The notes: generated from the sequence alone by a model not told the origin. Counted from the stretch's first letter, positions 25,442-35,182 are shown. The stretch: DNA of 47,281 nt from CAZPQN01 sp964588795 (GCA_964588795.1 CAZPQN010000018.1:1-47281); one strand, 5' to 3'. Program-made: numbers and translations.

Positions 25442-28102
25442 CTACAGCGTCAGCAGTTGGCTTACCTTGATCATCAAGACATTGTCGCCATTGGTCTGGA
25501 ACAAGCGGCGCAAATCGCGTCCAACATTGAACGGCTGGAAGGTTTCATAATCGGTGAATCCCTGGGACCAGACTAAGTAAAGCGCCGAACCGGTGCGATA
25601 TTCCCAGCGCAAGACCAGGTTCGAACGGAACTGCTTGTAGTTGAAATTTTCCTCACCACTGAATGTGTAATCCACACTGCCATCCTTGCCCTTGTCTACT
25701 ACGTATTCGCCGTTGCTATGATCATAGGAAATTTGGTCCCCGAATTTTTCAAAACGTCGATTATAACGGGAACTGTAGGCATCAGCTAACCGCATCAGGT
25801 CAAAATATTTTCCGGAAGTCAGGTATGGTTGAGCATAGTACTGCACAGTCAGATTAGGCGTAATGGTGAAATCGGTTCGAATGGTCAAAGCTGCCACTTT
25901 CTGATGCAATTGCGCCCAGATGTACTGCCGCTGACCATTTTCATCGTTTGCCTTGCCGATCCAGGCCCAGGTATCATCTAAGTAATTTAAAGATAGATCC
26001 GCGCTGAGTTGCAGATTCTGGCGCGGTCGCCAGGTCACTGATGGATCGACCTCGTAACCATGGACATTATTGGAATTGGTAAAATAAAAGCCCAGGAGCT
26101 GGGCAAACAACTTGTCACGCCCATCGGAATTGATATAGCTCCAAATGTTCCAGTAAGGAGGCACATAAATTGCCGGACCGCCGCGGTTATGGGCACAATC
26201 GAATCCTGCCCAGCCGTGGTTTAATCCCACTCCATAACCCCAGTTGTTATTGAAGATTAAATGGGCATTGATATTGCCGCCTAAACTGGTACGCAAACCA
26301 CCGTAGTTCCAGTTTGCCCATTGATTGAAATTTAGCCGGTAATTGCGGATGAACTTTCCCGGTTCCCACTGATAATACTGCACCCAGTTGAATTGATTGA
26401 TGTTATCCACCTGGGTCAGGAAACCCATATCGTTGATTTCCAGGCCGGGACTGTAGGCAATGACGCCACTCGCTCCGCGCCAGTGACCGCTGGTTTTCTG
26501 TAAAACGCCCCTCAAAGCATAGCCGGATAATGAAGTCGCCTGCGGATCGTACTCGACGTGTTTGGCGTCCACCCGATTAAAATAACGCGCAGAACTCTTC
26601 TGGGTGCGCTGGATAGCGAGCGTATCACCATTGACATTCGAAAAGGCGATTGAACCCTGAAACTGGTAATTATCCCCGAAAAATTTATGATCTATATCAA
26701 TACCACCAGTATAGGCGGAACGATGCAGGCGTTCCAGTCCGGTATTCTCGAGGCGACGATTGACTGCGGTAAAAATTCCACCGACCGATGTCCGCCCGGT
26801 GCTGAAGTCCTGTTGAACCCGGGTCAACCAGAAATTTGTCAGCGGTTCCACCACTGATACATCTTTGGTTTTGTCCGTATAGTAGACTGTTCCCTTCTCC
26901 TGAGCCGTGACCGCTTCCATTACTCCCAGGGAAAGTCCCCCGGCGGTCTTGCCGGTGACTTTCAGCGCGCCCAATATATTGGTGGCGTCCGGCTTGAAGG
27001 TCGAAATCACTTCCTTACTATCATCTTCGACGGGATCAAAATGCGGGGTGCGCCCGATGCGCCGGGAGTAAAACAGCGAATTATTCTGCCCGTCGCCGTC
27101 CCCAAAACCGAGTGAGTAACGCAGAATATTGGCACCTTCCATGAAAAAGGGACGTTTTTCGCTGAAATAGGTTTCAAATTCGGTCAGATTGAAAACCGCC
27201 GGATCGGCCTCCACCTGCCCGAAATCCGGATTAACGGTGGCGTTCAGCGTCAAACCCAATGGACTACTGTACCGGAGATCGCCTCCGACATTAGCAAATA
27301 GGTCATATTTTTCACGATGCACTGGCGTCTGCAGACTTTTGGAAAGCTTGGTGTTCCCCGCTAAATACGGCATGACGTAGATCGGTTTACTGACCGTGAC
27401 ATCCTTGAGACCTTTGAGCTTACCATACCGGGAGACAAATCCCTGTTCAGCCTGCGACCAGTAATTCCAGACTGCGACCTCATTATTTTTACGCGGCAGT
27501 TCGCGATAAAACTGCAGCCCCCATTCCATCTCGCTCGCCGCATTAAAGCGCAGTTCACGAAACGGGATGCGCCACTCCGCCGACCAGCCATCGGGATTAA
27601 TATCCACGGCACCATCCCAGACTGCGTCCCAGTCAGCATCAGCATTCTGATCATCAAAGCGGCGAACGTCATGTTTAACCCCGGCGGCATTCAAACCGAA
27701 TTCAAACGCCGTTCGATGGTCGTTGTAGCTATCAATCGAGACGTACATCCAGTCTGACTGTGAGTAATTATCCCGCCGCGTCAGGATGGCCGCGATATTC
27801 TGCGGTTCGGGATCAAAAGCCCGCGCTCCAAAATAAATATACCCGTCATCGTACAGTACGGCGAACTCGGTCTTATAGGAAGCGGGCGAACCGTCGTTGG
27901 GATTACGCTGGGTAAAATCACTTTGCCAAACGGCGTTCTTCCAGGCAGGTTCATCAAGTTTGCCATCCAAATTAATTGTTGATTGACCGATGCTGATCGC
28001 AATCGCTTCCCGCAATTGTAACGAATCTATCGACATCGTCGTCTTGGCAGTTAATAGCACTGGCATAACAAAAACTAACCCTTTAATCCATCTCGCCTTC
28101 AT
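25442..28102 (-). CDS. DUF5916 / CBM9-like exported outer-membrane protein
   Basis: 886 residues. A signal peptide (IKGLVFVMPVLLTA) is followed by a family 9 carbohydrate-binding-like domain (about 35-240: INLDGKLDEPAW, FAVLYDDGYIYFGARAFDP, DGWSAEWRIPFRELRF), then the DUF5916 barrel-like region (ATVNPDFGQVEADPAVFNLTEFETYFSEKRPFF, SRRIGR) that reads as alternating strands to the end (KVSQLLTL). The family is widespread in Bacteroidetes-like bacteria and located in the outer membrane; the ligand or activity is unknown. GGAG lies 8 bases before the ATG. Convergent with the tRNA-Ser and separate from other units. Confidence 0.9.
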   Translation of the reverse strand: MKARWIKGLVFVMPVLLTAKTTMSIDSLQLREAIAISIGQSTINLDGKLDEPAWKNAVWQSDFTQRNPNDGSPASYKTEFAVLYDDGYIYFGARAFDPEPQNIAAILTRRDNYSQSDWMYVSIDSYNDHRTAFEFGLNAAGVKHDVRRFDDQNADADWDAVWDGAVDINPDGWSAEWRIPFRELRFNAASEMEWGLQFYRELPRKNNEVAVWNYWSQAEQGFVSRYGKLKGLKDVTVSKPIYVMPYLAGNTKLSKSLQTPVHREKYDLFANVGGDLRYSSPLGLTLNATVNPDFGQVEADPAVFNLTEFETYFSEKRPFFMEGANILRYSLGFGDGDGQNNSLFYSRRIGRTPHFDPVEDDSKEVISTFKPDATNILGALKVTGKTAGGLSLGVMEAVTAQEKGTVYYTDKTKDVSVVEPLTNFWLTRVQQDFSTGRTSVGGIFTAVNRRLENTGLERLHRSAYTGGIDIDHKFFGDNYQFQGSIAFSNVNGDTLAIQRTQKSSARYFNRVDAKHVEYDPQATSLSGYALRGVLQKTSGHWRGASGVIAYSPGLEINDMGFLTQVDNINQFNWVQYYQWEPGKFIRNYRLNFNQWANWNYGGLRTSLGGNINAHLIFNNNWGYGVGLNHGWAGFDCAHNRGGPAIYVPPYWNIWSYINSDGRDKLFAQLLGFYFTNSNNVHGYEVDPSVTWRPRQNLQLSADLSLNYLDDTWAWIGKANDENGQRQYIWAQLHQKVAALTIRTDFTITPNLTVQYYAQPYLTSGKYFDLMRLADAYSSRYNRRFEKFGDQISYDHSNGEYVVDKGKDGSVDYTFSGEENFNYKQFRSNLVLRWEYRTGSALYLVWSQGFTDYETFQPFNVGRDLRRLFQTNGDNVLMIKVSQLLTL

Positions 28103-28288
28103 ATCATTTCTCCAGTAAATGTTTAACTTGATCGCACGCCAATATGACCACCAAGTGTAATAAAAAGTTGCACAGCCCGGTGACTTTTTCGGTAAACGGT
28201 ATTTTATCCGGTCAAGGGGTCAGACGCCTTTCATTCTGCTCTTAATCGAAACTTGGTATTTTGACGCAATTCGCTTAAAATTGGAGCA

Positions 28289-29002
28289 ATGTGTGGACGC
28301 AAAACACTGACTAAAGGCAAAATGGAAATCATCGAACAGCTTTCCATTCAGCAATGGGACGAGACCGTTCCGTTTGCAGCCAGTTACAATATCGCGCCAC
28401 TGCAGTACAACCCCGTCCTGGTTTTCGCCACTGGCCGAACAGTGAAACCGATGCGCTGGGGCTTAATCCCCGCCTGGACTAAAACCGCCGACCGGATCAG
28501 CTATTTCATTAATGCGCGGGTAGAAACATTAGCCACCAAACCAGCCTTTGCCCCTCTGCTCGTCAATCACCGATGTCTGGTTATCACTGACGGCTACTAC
28601 GAATGGCAAAAATCCGGCCCCTATAAGCAACCGTATTTCATTCATGCTCCGGATAATTCACTCCTGCTGATGGCTGGTTTATGGGACACATGGACTTCCG
28701 CGGAGGGCCAGCCGATCAGTACCTATACCGTCATTACGACCCGTGCCGATGAGCAACTTTCCCACATCCACGAACGCATGCCGTTGATCCTCCCCGGCGA
28801 GCGCATTAATGCCTGGCTGGATCCGACTCTGAAAAACCGGCAGGACGCCTTGGCGTTGTTGCGGGTCGGTCAGACACCCCTCGAATCCTATCCGGTCTCG
28901 ACCATGGTCAATTCCGTCAAGAACAATTCACCGGAATGTATCCGGCGGATCGTGCCGGAGAGTTATCAGCCACTCTCTTCCACCGGACAATTATTTAATT
29001 AG
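28289..29002 (+). CDS. yedK: SRAP-family abasic-site crosslink protein (HMCES/YedK)
   Basis: 237 residues. It begins MCGRKTLT, so Cys2 becomes the N-terminal residue that forms the thiazolidine crosslink with abasic sites in single-stranded DNA. Other conserved elements are present: YNIAPLQYNPV, RWGLIPAWTK, FINARVETLATKPAF, RCLVITDGYYEWQK and HERMPLIL with the catalytic His. Length is normal. GGAG precedes the ATG. Its stop is 12 bp before hypF on the same strand, so a DNA-damage gene may be co-transcribed with hydrogenase maturation genes. Related in theme to the lexA-imuB-dnaE2 cassette 5 kb away, but it lacks that operator. Confidence 0.94.
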   Translation: MCGRKTLTKGKMEIIEQLSIQQWDETVPFAASYNIAPLQYNPVLVFATGRTVKPMRWGLIPAWTKTADRISYFINARVETLATKPAFAPLLVNHRCLVITDGYYEWQKSGPYKQPYFIHAPDNSLLLMAGLWDTWTSAEGQPISTYTVITTRADEQLSHIHERMPLILPGERINAWLDPTLKNRQDALALLRVGQTPLESYPVSTMVNSVKNNSPECIRRIVPESYQPLSSTGQLFN

Positions 29003-29014
29003 AAACTCCCCCAG

Positions 29015-31324
29015 TTGCTGACCAAAATCATCAAAATCACCGGAATCGTGCAGGGGGTCGGTTTTCGCCCGTGGATTTTTCGCCTTGCCCGGCAATTTGA
29101 CCTGAAGGGCACTGTCAATAACGACACCGAGGGCGTGAAAATCCTGGTGCAGGGCGATGCGGAAAACATCCAAAACTTCGAAACGTCCCTCCAAAAAAGT
29201 CCGCCTCCAGTCAGCCGCATCGATCGCATCGAAAGTCAAACTGTAGAGGACGCATTCCGATACAACGACTTTCGCATTGAATCCAGCATGGTCAGTACGG
29301 AAAAATCCGTCCCGCTCTCGCCCGACCTGGACGTTTGTCCGGAGTGTCGGCGAGAACTGTTCGATCCCGCCAATCGCCGGTATTATTATCCGTTTATTAA
29401 CTGCACTAATTGCGGTCCGCGTTTCTCTATTATAAAAGATGTGCCATACGATCGGGCGCTGACTACCATGCATAAATTTACCCTGTGTTCCGACTGCCAG
29501 ACAGAATACGACGACCCGGCTGACCGGCGCTTTCACGCTCAACCCAACGCTTGTCATCATTGCGGCCCGCGCTTGACTTTGGCCACTCCCGATAAGAACG
29601 CCGTCATAACCGGTAATTCAGCTGCGACCAACCACACTCTGTTCGAAAAGACAGCCGATCTGCTGGCACTGGGAAAAATCATCGCCATAAAAAGCATCGG
29701 CGGTTTTCATTTAGTCTGCGATGCGCGGAACGCAGACGCGGTCGGAACCTTGCGGCGACGTAAGTTTCGGGAAGATAAGCCCTTTGCGGTCATGATGGCG
29801 GACATTTTGATGATTGAAAAATATTGTCAGGTGGAACCGGCGGAAATTTCATTATTGGAAAGCACCCCGCATCCGATTGTGCTGTTGAAAAATTTGCCTG
29901 ACCGACTCCTGGCATCGGCCGTCGCCCCTGGCAACCATTATTACGGAGTGATGTTGCCGTATACGCCACTGCATTATCTGCTTTTCAGGCATGTGCGTTT
30001 TCCGCTGGTATTTACCAGCGGCAATGTCAGCGACGAACCTATTTGCTCTACCAACGATGAGGCCTTTGAACGACTATCCGGAATTGCTGACTTTTTCCTG
30101 GTGCATGATCGCGCTATTCATATGCGCTGTGATGATTCGGTCACTCGGGTGTGGCGCGGTGGCGAATATCCTTTGCGGCGTTCACGCGGGTATGCTCCGC
30201 AACCTTTGAACCTCCCGCTGCCTTTGCGCCATACGATTTTGGCCTGTGGCGCAGAGCAGAAAAACACTTTCGCGCTGGCGAAAAACCAGCGTGTCTATCT
30301 CAGTCATCATATCGGCGATTTAAAAAACCTTGAAGTGTTGACGGCATTCGAACAAAGCATTACGCATTACCAGCAGATTTTCGATATCCAACCCGATGCC
30401 ATCGCTTACGATTTACATCCGGAATATCTCAGTACCCGCTATGCGCTCACTAGCCCCGATTGGAACGCCAAACCCAAAATCGGAATTCAACACCATCATG
30501 CTCATGCTGTAGCCTGCATGGCGGAAAATGCCCTCTCCCAACCAGCGATCGGTATCATCCTCGATGGCACGGGTTATGGTCGGGATGGCACCATTTGGGG
30601 AGGCGAAATACTGCTGGCTGAAAAGCACGATTTTCGCCGACTGGGACATTTCGAGACTGTTGGAATGCCCGGCGGACAGGCGGCCATAGATCATCCCTGG
30701 CAAATGGGTTACAGCTATTTGCACGCGGTTTTCGGAACTGCCGTTGATGACCTACAGTTACCATTTCTGCAGGCTATTCGTCCAGTTGACCGGAAAGTCG
30801 TACAAGGCCTGCTGAGCAGCGGTTTTAATACACCGCTGACCTCCAGTTGCGGGAGGTTGTTTGATGGAGTCGCTGCTATTGCCGGATTACGCAGTCATGT
30901 AAATTACGAAGGCCAGGCCGCTATCGAGCTTGAGCAGGTTGTAGATGCAGCGGAAAATGGCGCCTATGATTTTGAATTAAAGTCAAAGAACGATAGCTTT
31001 GGCATCGTTTGGCATTCAATGATTAAACAGCTCGTCAACGATATTCAAAACCAACAGCCGGTCAGTAAAATCGCCGCTCGCTTCCACCACGGTCTGGCCA
31101 ACATTTTGGCCGAAGCCGCGCAGGTCGCCAGTCAAACAACAGGCATACGAAACGTAGTCTTGAGCGGCGGAGTTTTTATGAATCTCATCCTGCTAACAGA
31201 ATTGCACAGGTCGCTGTCGGCCCGAGGATTGGAGGTTTTTACGCACCAGCGCGTTCCCCCCAACGATGGCGGTATTGCACTCGGTCAGGCGGTGATCGCT
31301 GAAGCAGTTCTCAATGCCCGTTAA
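29015..31324 (+). CDS. hypF: Hydrogenase maturation carbamoyltransferase HypF
   Basis: 769 residues. Acylphosphatase domain (1-~90, VQGVGFRPWIFRLA), two zinc-finger segments (CPECRREL ... CTNCGPRF and CSDCQTEY ... CHHCGPRL), YrdC-like domain (about 200-390, IAIKSIGGFHLVCDA) and Kae1-like carbamoyl-transfer domain (HHHAHAVACM, GYGRDGTIWGGE, SGGVFMN). HypF makes thiocarboxamide on HypE from carbamoyl phosphate, providing the CN ligands of the [NiFe] centre. The start is a TTG at 29015, which gives the normal N-terminus; no ATG fits. First gene of a contiguous hypFCDEAB run. Confidence 0.96.
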   Translation: MLTKIIKITGIVQGVGFRPWIFRLARQFDLKGTVNNDTEGVKILVQGDAENIQNFETSLQKSPPPVSRIDRIESQTVEDAFRYNDFRIESSMVSTEKSVPLSPDLDVCPECRRELFDPANRRYYYPFINCTNCGPRFSIIKDVPYDRALTTMHKFTLCSDCQTEYDDPADRRFHAQPNACHHCGPRLTLATPDKNAVITGNSAATNHTLFEKTADLLALGKIIAIKSIGGFHLVCDARNADAVGTLRRRKFREDKPFAVMMADILMIEKYCQVEPAEISLLESTPHPIVLLKNLPDRLLASAVAPGNHYYGVMLPYTPLHYLLFRHVRFPLVFTSGNVSDEPICSTNDEAFERLSGIADFFLVHDRAIHMRCDDSVTRVWRGGEYPLRRSRGYAPQPLNLPLPLRHTILACGAEQKNTFALAKNQRVYLSHHIGDLKNLEVLTAFEQSITHYQQIFDIQPDAIAYDLHPEYLSTRYALTSPDWNAKPKIGIQHHHAHAVACMAENALSQPAIGIILDGTGYGRDGTIWGGEILLAEKHDFRRLGHFETVGMPGGQAAIDHPWQMGYSYLHAVFGTAVDDLQLPFLQAIRPVDRKVVQGLLSSGFNTPLTSSCGRLFDGVAAIAGLRSHVNYEGQAAIELEQVVDAAENGAYDFELKSKNDSFGIVWHSMIKQLVNDIQNQQPVSKIAARFHHGLANILAEAAQVASQTTGIRNVVLSGGVFMNLILLTELHRSLSARGLEVFTHQRVPPNDGGIALGQAVIAEAVLNAR

Positions 31325-31342
31325 TCTAACACTGGAGAAATC

Positions 31343-31588
31343 ATGTGTCTTGCCGTTCCGATGAAAGTCATTGAAATCAGCGCCAACCAAGCCCGCGCTG
31401 AGGTTGGAGGTGTGATTTATCGGGCCAACCTTGATTTGCTCTCGGATGTTAGGATCGGTGATTATATCATTGTGCATGCTGGCTTCGCGATAGAAAAATT
31501 GGACGAGGAAACTGCCCGCGAAAACCTCGCAATCTGGCAGGAAATAGCCACGCTGGCCGGACAAAAGGAACGGAGAACCGCGCCTTGA
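31343..31588 (+). CDS. hypC: Hydrogenase maturation chaperone HypC
   Basis: 81 residues beginning MCLAVPMKV, with the essential N-terminal Cys2. GDYIIVHAGFAIEKLDEETA is the expected beta-barrel and helix end. HypC carries the Fe(CN)2CO unit with HypD and delivers it to the large-subunit precursor. GGAG lies before the ATG. The stop overlaps the TTG start of hypD. Confidence 0.95.
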   Translation: MCLAVPMKVIEISANQARAEVGGVIYRANLDLLSDVRIGDYIIVHAGFAIEKLDEETARENLAIWQEIATLAGQKERRTAP

Positions 31589-32682
31589 TTCGCTACCTGG
31601 ACGAATATCGGGATCCGCGCCTTATCGAAGCCATTGCTGATCGCATCCGCGCCATCGCCCCGACTCACCCAATTAATTTAATGGAGGTGTGCGGCGGGCA
31701 TACGCTGACCATTTTCAAGTACGGCCTGAAGCACTTTTTACCGGCAAGTATCAATCTCATCAGCGGCCCCGGATGTCCGGTATGTGTCACCGACAACAGC
31801 TATATCGATTATGCCGTAGCTCTGAGCGCCCGTCCGGAGCTGATTATTGCCAGTTTCGGAGATATGCTCAGAGTTCCGGGTAGTACGGGTAGTTTACAAT
31901 CCGCGAAAGCGGACGGTGCGGATGTCCGAATCTGTTACTCGCCCCTCGAAGCCCTGGCGATTGCCGAAATGCATCCGGAGCACCAGGTGGTCTTTTTAGG
32001 CATCGGATTTGAGACGACCGCGCCGCTGGTTGCCTCGGCGATTTTGCGCGCCGCGGAGTATGGCTTGACCAATTTCTCCGTCCTTTCAGCCCATAAAGTC
32101 ATGCCTCCGGCCATGCAGGCTATCATCCAAGCTGGAGAAATTGCTTTGCATGGTTTCATCTGCCCGGGGCACGTTACCGCCATCACCGGTCCTGAGATTT
32201 ACGAGTTCATTGCCCGGGATCATCATCTGCCCTGCGTGGTGACCGGATTTGAGCCTCTCGATGTATTAGAGGCGATACTCAGGCTGGCAGAGCAAATCAG
32301 GGCCGGAATCGCCAAAGTCGAAAACCAATATCGCCGCGCAGTCAAGCCAGGCGGAAATGCTCAGGCACAGGCGATTATGCGGGAAGTATTCGAGCCGGCT
32401 CCCGCCACCTGGCGCGGCTTGGGAACCATTCCCCAAAGCGGCTTGCGCATCCGTGATAAATATCGTGATTTTAACGCTGAGACTAAATTCCCGCTCACTC
32501 TTGAACCTGCCGTCGATCAACCGGAGTGCATCTGCGGTGACGTGATGCGCGGCTTGAAAATTCCACCCGAGTGCCCGTTATTCCGTACCATTTGTCAACC
32601 GGAACATCCCTGCGGCGCCTGTATGGTCAGCGCTGAAGGAACCTGCGCCACCTATTTTAAATATCACCAATCTATCCCATGA
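31585..32682 (+). CDS. hypD: Hydrogenase maturation Fe-S protein HypD
   Basis: 365 residues from a TTG start that overlaps the hypC stop (TTGA). Key motifs: MEVCGGHTLTIFKYGL, ISGPGCPVCVT, GFETTAP, and the C-terminal Cys cluster CICGDVMRG, CPLF, CQPEHPCGACMVSAEGTC for the [4Fe-4S] centre. With HypC it assembles the iron carbonyl-dicyanide group. The end overlaps hypE through ATGA. Confidence 0.96.
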   Translation: MIRYLDEYRDPRLIEAIADRIRAIAPTHPINLMEVCGGHTLTIFKYGLKHFLPASINLISGPGCPVCVTDNSYIDYAVALSARPELIIASFGDMLRVPGSTGSLQSAKADGADVRICYSPLEALAIAEMHPEHQVVFLGIGFETTAPLVASAILRAAEYGLTNFSVLSAHKVMPPAMQAIIQAGEIALHGFICPGHVTAITGPEIYEFIARDHHLPCVVTGFEPLDVLEAILRLAEQIRAGIAKVENQYRRAVKPGGNAQAQAIMREVFEPAPATWRGLGTIPQSGLRIRDKYRDFNAETKFPLTLEPAVDQPECICGDVMRGLKIPPECPLFRTICQPEHPCGACMVSAEGTCATYFKYHQSIP

Positions 32683-33683
32683 CAAAAATTACGCACGCTC
32701 ACGGCACCGGCGGTCAGTACACTCATGACCTGATAAAAAATGTATTCGTCCGCCATTTCAATAACGCGCAGCTGAATGCCCTGCTTGACTCGGCGATTCT
32801 GACCGCGCCCTCCCGGCAATTGGTGTTTACTACCGATGCCCACGTCGTACAGCCGCGGTTTTTCCCGGGCGGCGACATTGGCCGGTTGGCAGTCGCCGGC
32901 ACAATTAATGATTTAGCAGTTTGCGGCGCACGTCCGCTCTGGCTTTCAGCGGCATTTATTATCGAGGAAGGCTTTGACCTTGACGAGCTGGAAAAGATTG
33001 TCAGCTCCATGCAGACTACCGCCAGCACGGCCGGGGTCTCGATAGTCACCGGTGATACCAAAGTGGTCAATAAAGGTGAGGCGGATGGCGTTTTCATAAC
33101 GACAGCCGGCATCGGAATCAAGCTTTATTCCCAGCCGCTTGGACCAGCTCGTATGGCACCGGGAGATTCAATTCTGATCAGTGGTTACATCGGCGATCAT
33201 GCCGCGGCGATCATTAAAGCCCGGCAACTCTTTGACATCGATCTGTCCGTCGAGAGTGACTGCGCGCCGTTGAATAGTCTGACGGAACTCCTCTGCAGTC
33301 GCCTTGCGACAATCAAAATCATGCGTGATCCGACCCGCGGAGGAGTCGCCACTACGCTCAATGAATTCGTCGCTGGTGGTACCTGCGGAATTCGAATTTA
33401 TGAAGATAAACTACCGGTTCGGTCTGCCGTGCTTGGTTTGTGTGAACCGTTGGGATTCGATCCGCTTTATTTAGCCAATGAAGGCAAGCTCATCATTGTA
33501 GTTTCGAGTGCTGAATCCGATGTTTGTCTTGATCTGCTGCGGAGTCATCCGCTGGGTAAGCATGCCGCTATAATCGGCGAAGTCGTTGCCCAACCGTCCG
33601 GCAGAGTTTTACTGCGTACCACCATTGGCAGTAATCGCGTACTCGAAATGCTTACCGGTGAAATGTTACCCCGCATTTGCTGA
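32679..33683 (+). CDS. hypE: Hydrogenase maturation dehydratase HypE
   Basis: 334 residues of the PurM/SelD-like fold: AHGTGGQYTHDLI start, TTDAHVVQPRFFPGGDIGRLAV, VTGDTKVV, MRDPTRGGVATTLNE. The C-terminus is LPRIC, ending in the cysteine that is carbamoylated by HypF and dehydrated to thiocyanate. Overlaps hypD by 4 bp; hypA starts 3 bp after its stop. Confidence 0.96.
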   Translation: MTKITHAHGTGGQYTHDLIKNVFVRHFNNAQLNALLDSAILTAPSRQLVFTTDAHVVQPRFFPGGDIGRLAVAGTINDLAVCGARPLWLSAAFIIEEGFDLDELEKIVSSMQTTASTAGVSIVTGDTKVVNKGEADGVFITTAGIGIKLYSQPLGPARMAPGDSILISGYIGDHAAAIIKARQLFDIDLSVESDCAPLNSLTELLCSRLATIKIMRDPTRGGVATTLNEFVAGGTCGIRIYEDKLPVRSAVLGLCEPLGFDPLYLANEGKLIIVVSSAESDVCLDLLRSHPLGKHAAIIGEVVAQPSGRVLLRTTIGSNRVLEMLTGEMLPRIC

Positions 33684-33686
33684 ATC

Positions 33687-34049
33687 ATGCACGAACTGAC
33701 TATCGCCCAAAACATCATCAGGATCGTCCATGACGAGTTAGAAAAAATTCCGGGCATGAAAATCGTCGAATGCGTCCGTTTTCGCGCCGGACGGCTGAAT
33801 GCCATTATCCCCGAGTCATTGAAATTCAACTTCGACATATTAAAAAAAGACTACCCGATGCTTGACCAGGCCAACCTCGAAGTCGCCGAAACGCCGATCA
33901 TCATCCGTTGCCGTCACTGCCAAGCCGAGACAGAAATCACTGAGCCTTTGTTTCTGTGCAAAGCGTGCGGAAGCGCGGATTTGCAAATGATCAGCGGGCA
34001 GGAAATGTTCGTTGATAGCATCGAACTCAAGCAAACGGATCAACTTTAA
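33687..34049 (+). CDS. hypA: Hydrogenase nickel-insertion protein HypA
   Basis: 120 residues. MHELTIAQNIIRIV gives the nickel-binding His2, and the zinc site is made by CRHCQ and CKACGS. It inserts nickel together with HypB, whose gene follows after 15 bp. Confidence 0.95.
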   Translation: MHELTIAQNIIRIVHDELEKIPGMKIVECVRFRAGRLNAIIPESLKFNFDILKKDYPMLDQANLEVAETPIIIRCRHCQAETEITEPLFLCKACGSADLQMISGQEMFVDSIELKQTDQL

Positions 34050-34064
34050 TTTTTGGAGCAATAA

Positions 34065-34724
34065 ATGGAAATAAAAATCGTGCGGAACGTCCTGGCTGCC
34101 AATGCAGAATTGGCTGGCACTATCCGTGAACGTACCCGGGCACATGATATTCTACTCATTAACATGATGAGTTCTCCTGGTTCCGGTAAGACAACTCTCC
34201 TGGAAAAAGTCATTCCACTGCTGAAAAACAAAGGTGTGCGCACCGCCGTTATCGAGGGGGATATAACTACGACGATGGACGCCGAGCGCCTGGCACCGCT
34301 CGATATTCCAGTGGCTCAGATCAACACCGAGCCATTTGGTGGCGATTGTCATTTAGGGGCCGAAGTAATCCTGCCGGCGCTGGAAAATTTTGATCTGTCG
34401 CGGCTCGATCTGGTTTTTATTGAAAATGTCGGCAATTTGGTTTGTCCGGCGGAGTTCGATACCGGCGCCGATCTCAATCTAGTCGTTCTGAGTGTGACCG
34501 AGGGCGAGGACAAGCCCCTCAAGTATCCGTTAATGTTTCGGGTCTGTCAATTGGCCGTCATCAGCAAAACCGATTTGTTACCCTATCTTGGCCTCGACTT
34601 GAACCGTCTGAAAAGCAATCTGGCACACGTCAATCCTCAGTTACCGATACTAGAATTATCGGCTGTCAAAATGGTCGGATTGGCGGAGCTCGTCGACTGG
34701 ATTTACAGGAATTTGAAAAAATAA
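34065..34724 (+). CDS. hypB: Hydrogenase nickel-insertion GTPase HypB
   Basis: 219 residues. GTPase motifs: SSPGSGKTTL (P-loop), EGDITTTMDAERL, FIENVGNLVCP, SKTDLLP. The intersubunit metal site Cys is in GGDCHLG. There is no His-rich tail and no N-terminal CxxCGC nickel store, so it is a minimal HypB. TTTTGGAGC precedes the ATG. Last gene of the hyp run. Confidence 0.95.
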   Translation: MEIKIVRNVLAANAELAGTIRERTRAHDILLINMMSSPGSGKTTLLEKVIPLLKNKGVRTAVIEGDITTTMDAERLAPLDIPVAQINTEPFGGDCHLGAEVILPALENFDLSRLDLVFIENVGNLVCPAEFDTGADLNLVVLSVTEGEDKPLKYPLMFRVCQLAVISKTDLLPYLGLDLNRLKSNLAHVNPQLPILELSAVKMVGLAELVDWIYRNLKK

Positions 34725-34744
34725 CCACCGCAAAGAATTTATCC

Positions 34745-34773
34745 TGTTGGAGAAAAATGTACGCGGTTATAAT
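34745..34773 (+). promoter_or_regulatory. Putative promoter of the receiver protein gene
   Basis: A perfect TATAAT at 34768-34773 has TTGGAG 15 bp upstream (34747-34752) or TGTTGG at 17 bp. It lies 28 bp before the ATG at 34802, in the only gap after hypB. Confidence 0.4.
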
Positions 34774-34801
34774 TTTCACGCGATGCAGATAAGAGGTTTA
34801 C

Positions 34802-35179
34802 ATGGCATATAAAATTCTGGTCATAGACGACGATATTGATTTGGTGGAAGTGCTCCGACTTACTCTGGAAAAGCACGGCTATGAGGTCATTGATGCCCAG
34901 AACGGTAGTCGTGGTTATCAGCTGATGGAAAAATCTAAGCCCTCCCTGGTGATTCTGGACGTGATGATGGCCAGCTGGGACGAAGGCTTCGAAGTTGTTC
35001 AGAAAATCAAAGCCAATCCTGCTCTTAAAGAGATACCGATCATCATGTTGACCGCAGTCAGTCAGCAAATGGGAATCCGGTTCGACCGCAATGACGAGAC
35101 CTTGCCGGTCAATGAATTCCTCGAAAAACCGGTCATGCCGAATACCCTGGTATCAATCATTAAAAAATACTTGCCCTGA
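34802..35179 (+). CDS. Stand-alone CheY-like receiver protein
   Basis: 125 residues, a single receiver domain: acidic cluster IDDDID, phospho-acceptor Asp53 in LVILDVMM, Thr in IIMLTAVSQ and Lys in FLEKPVMP. No output domain. The DEGFEVVQKIKANP segment after the acceptor is typical of receivers near redox or hydrogenase gene clusters, but the link to the hyp genes is only positional. AAGAGG lies 7 bases upstream. Its stop is 3 bp from the convergent stop at 35183. Confidence 0.9.
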   Translation: MAYKILVIDDDIDLVEVLRLTLEKHGYEVIDAQNGSRGYQLMEKSKPSLVILDVMMASWDEGFEVVQKIKANPALKEIPIIMLTAVSQQMGIRFDRNDETLPVNEFLEKPVMPNTLVSIIKKYLP

Positions 35180-35182
35180 AAA

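Noticed and set aside
28253..28281. TTGGTA-17-TAAAAT as a promoter for the SRAP gene
   Set aside because: Spacing is perfect, but the start of transcription would fall on or after the ribosome site (GGAG at 28283) just before the ATG, so the message would lack it.
28991..29560. Open frame on the minus strand overlapping the hypF start
   Set aside because: It is entirely within the acylphosphatase and zinc-finger coding part of hypF and shows no family features.
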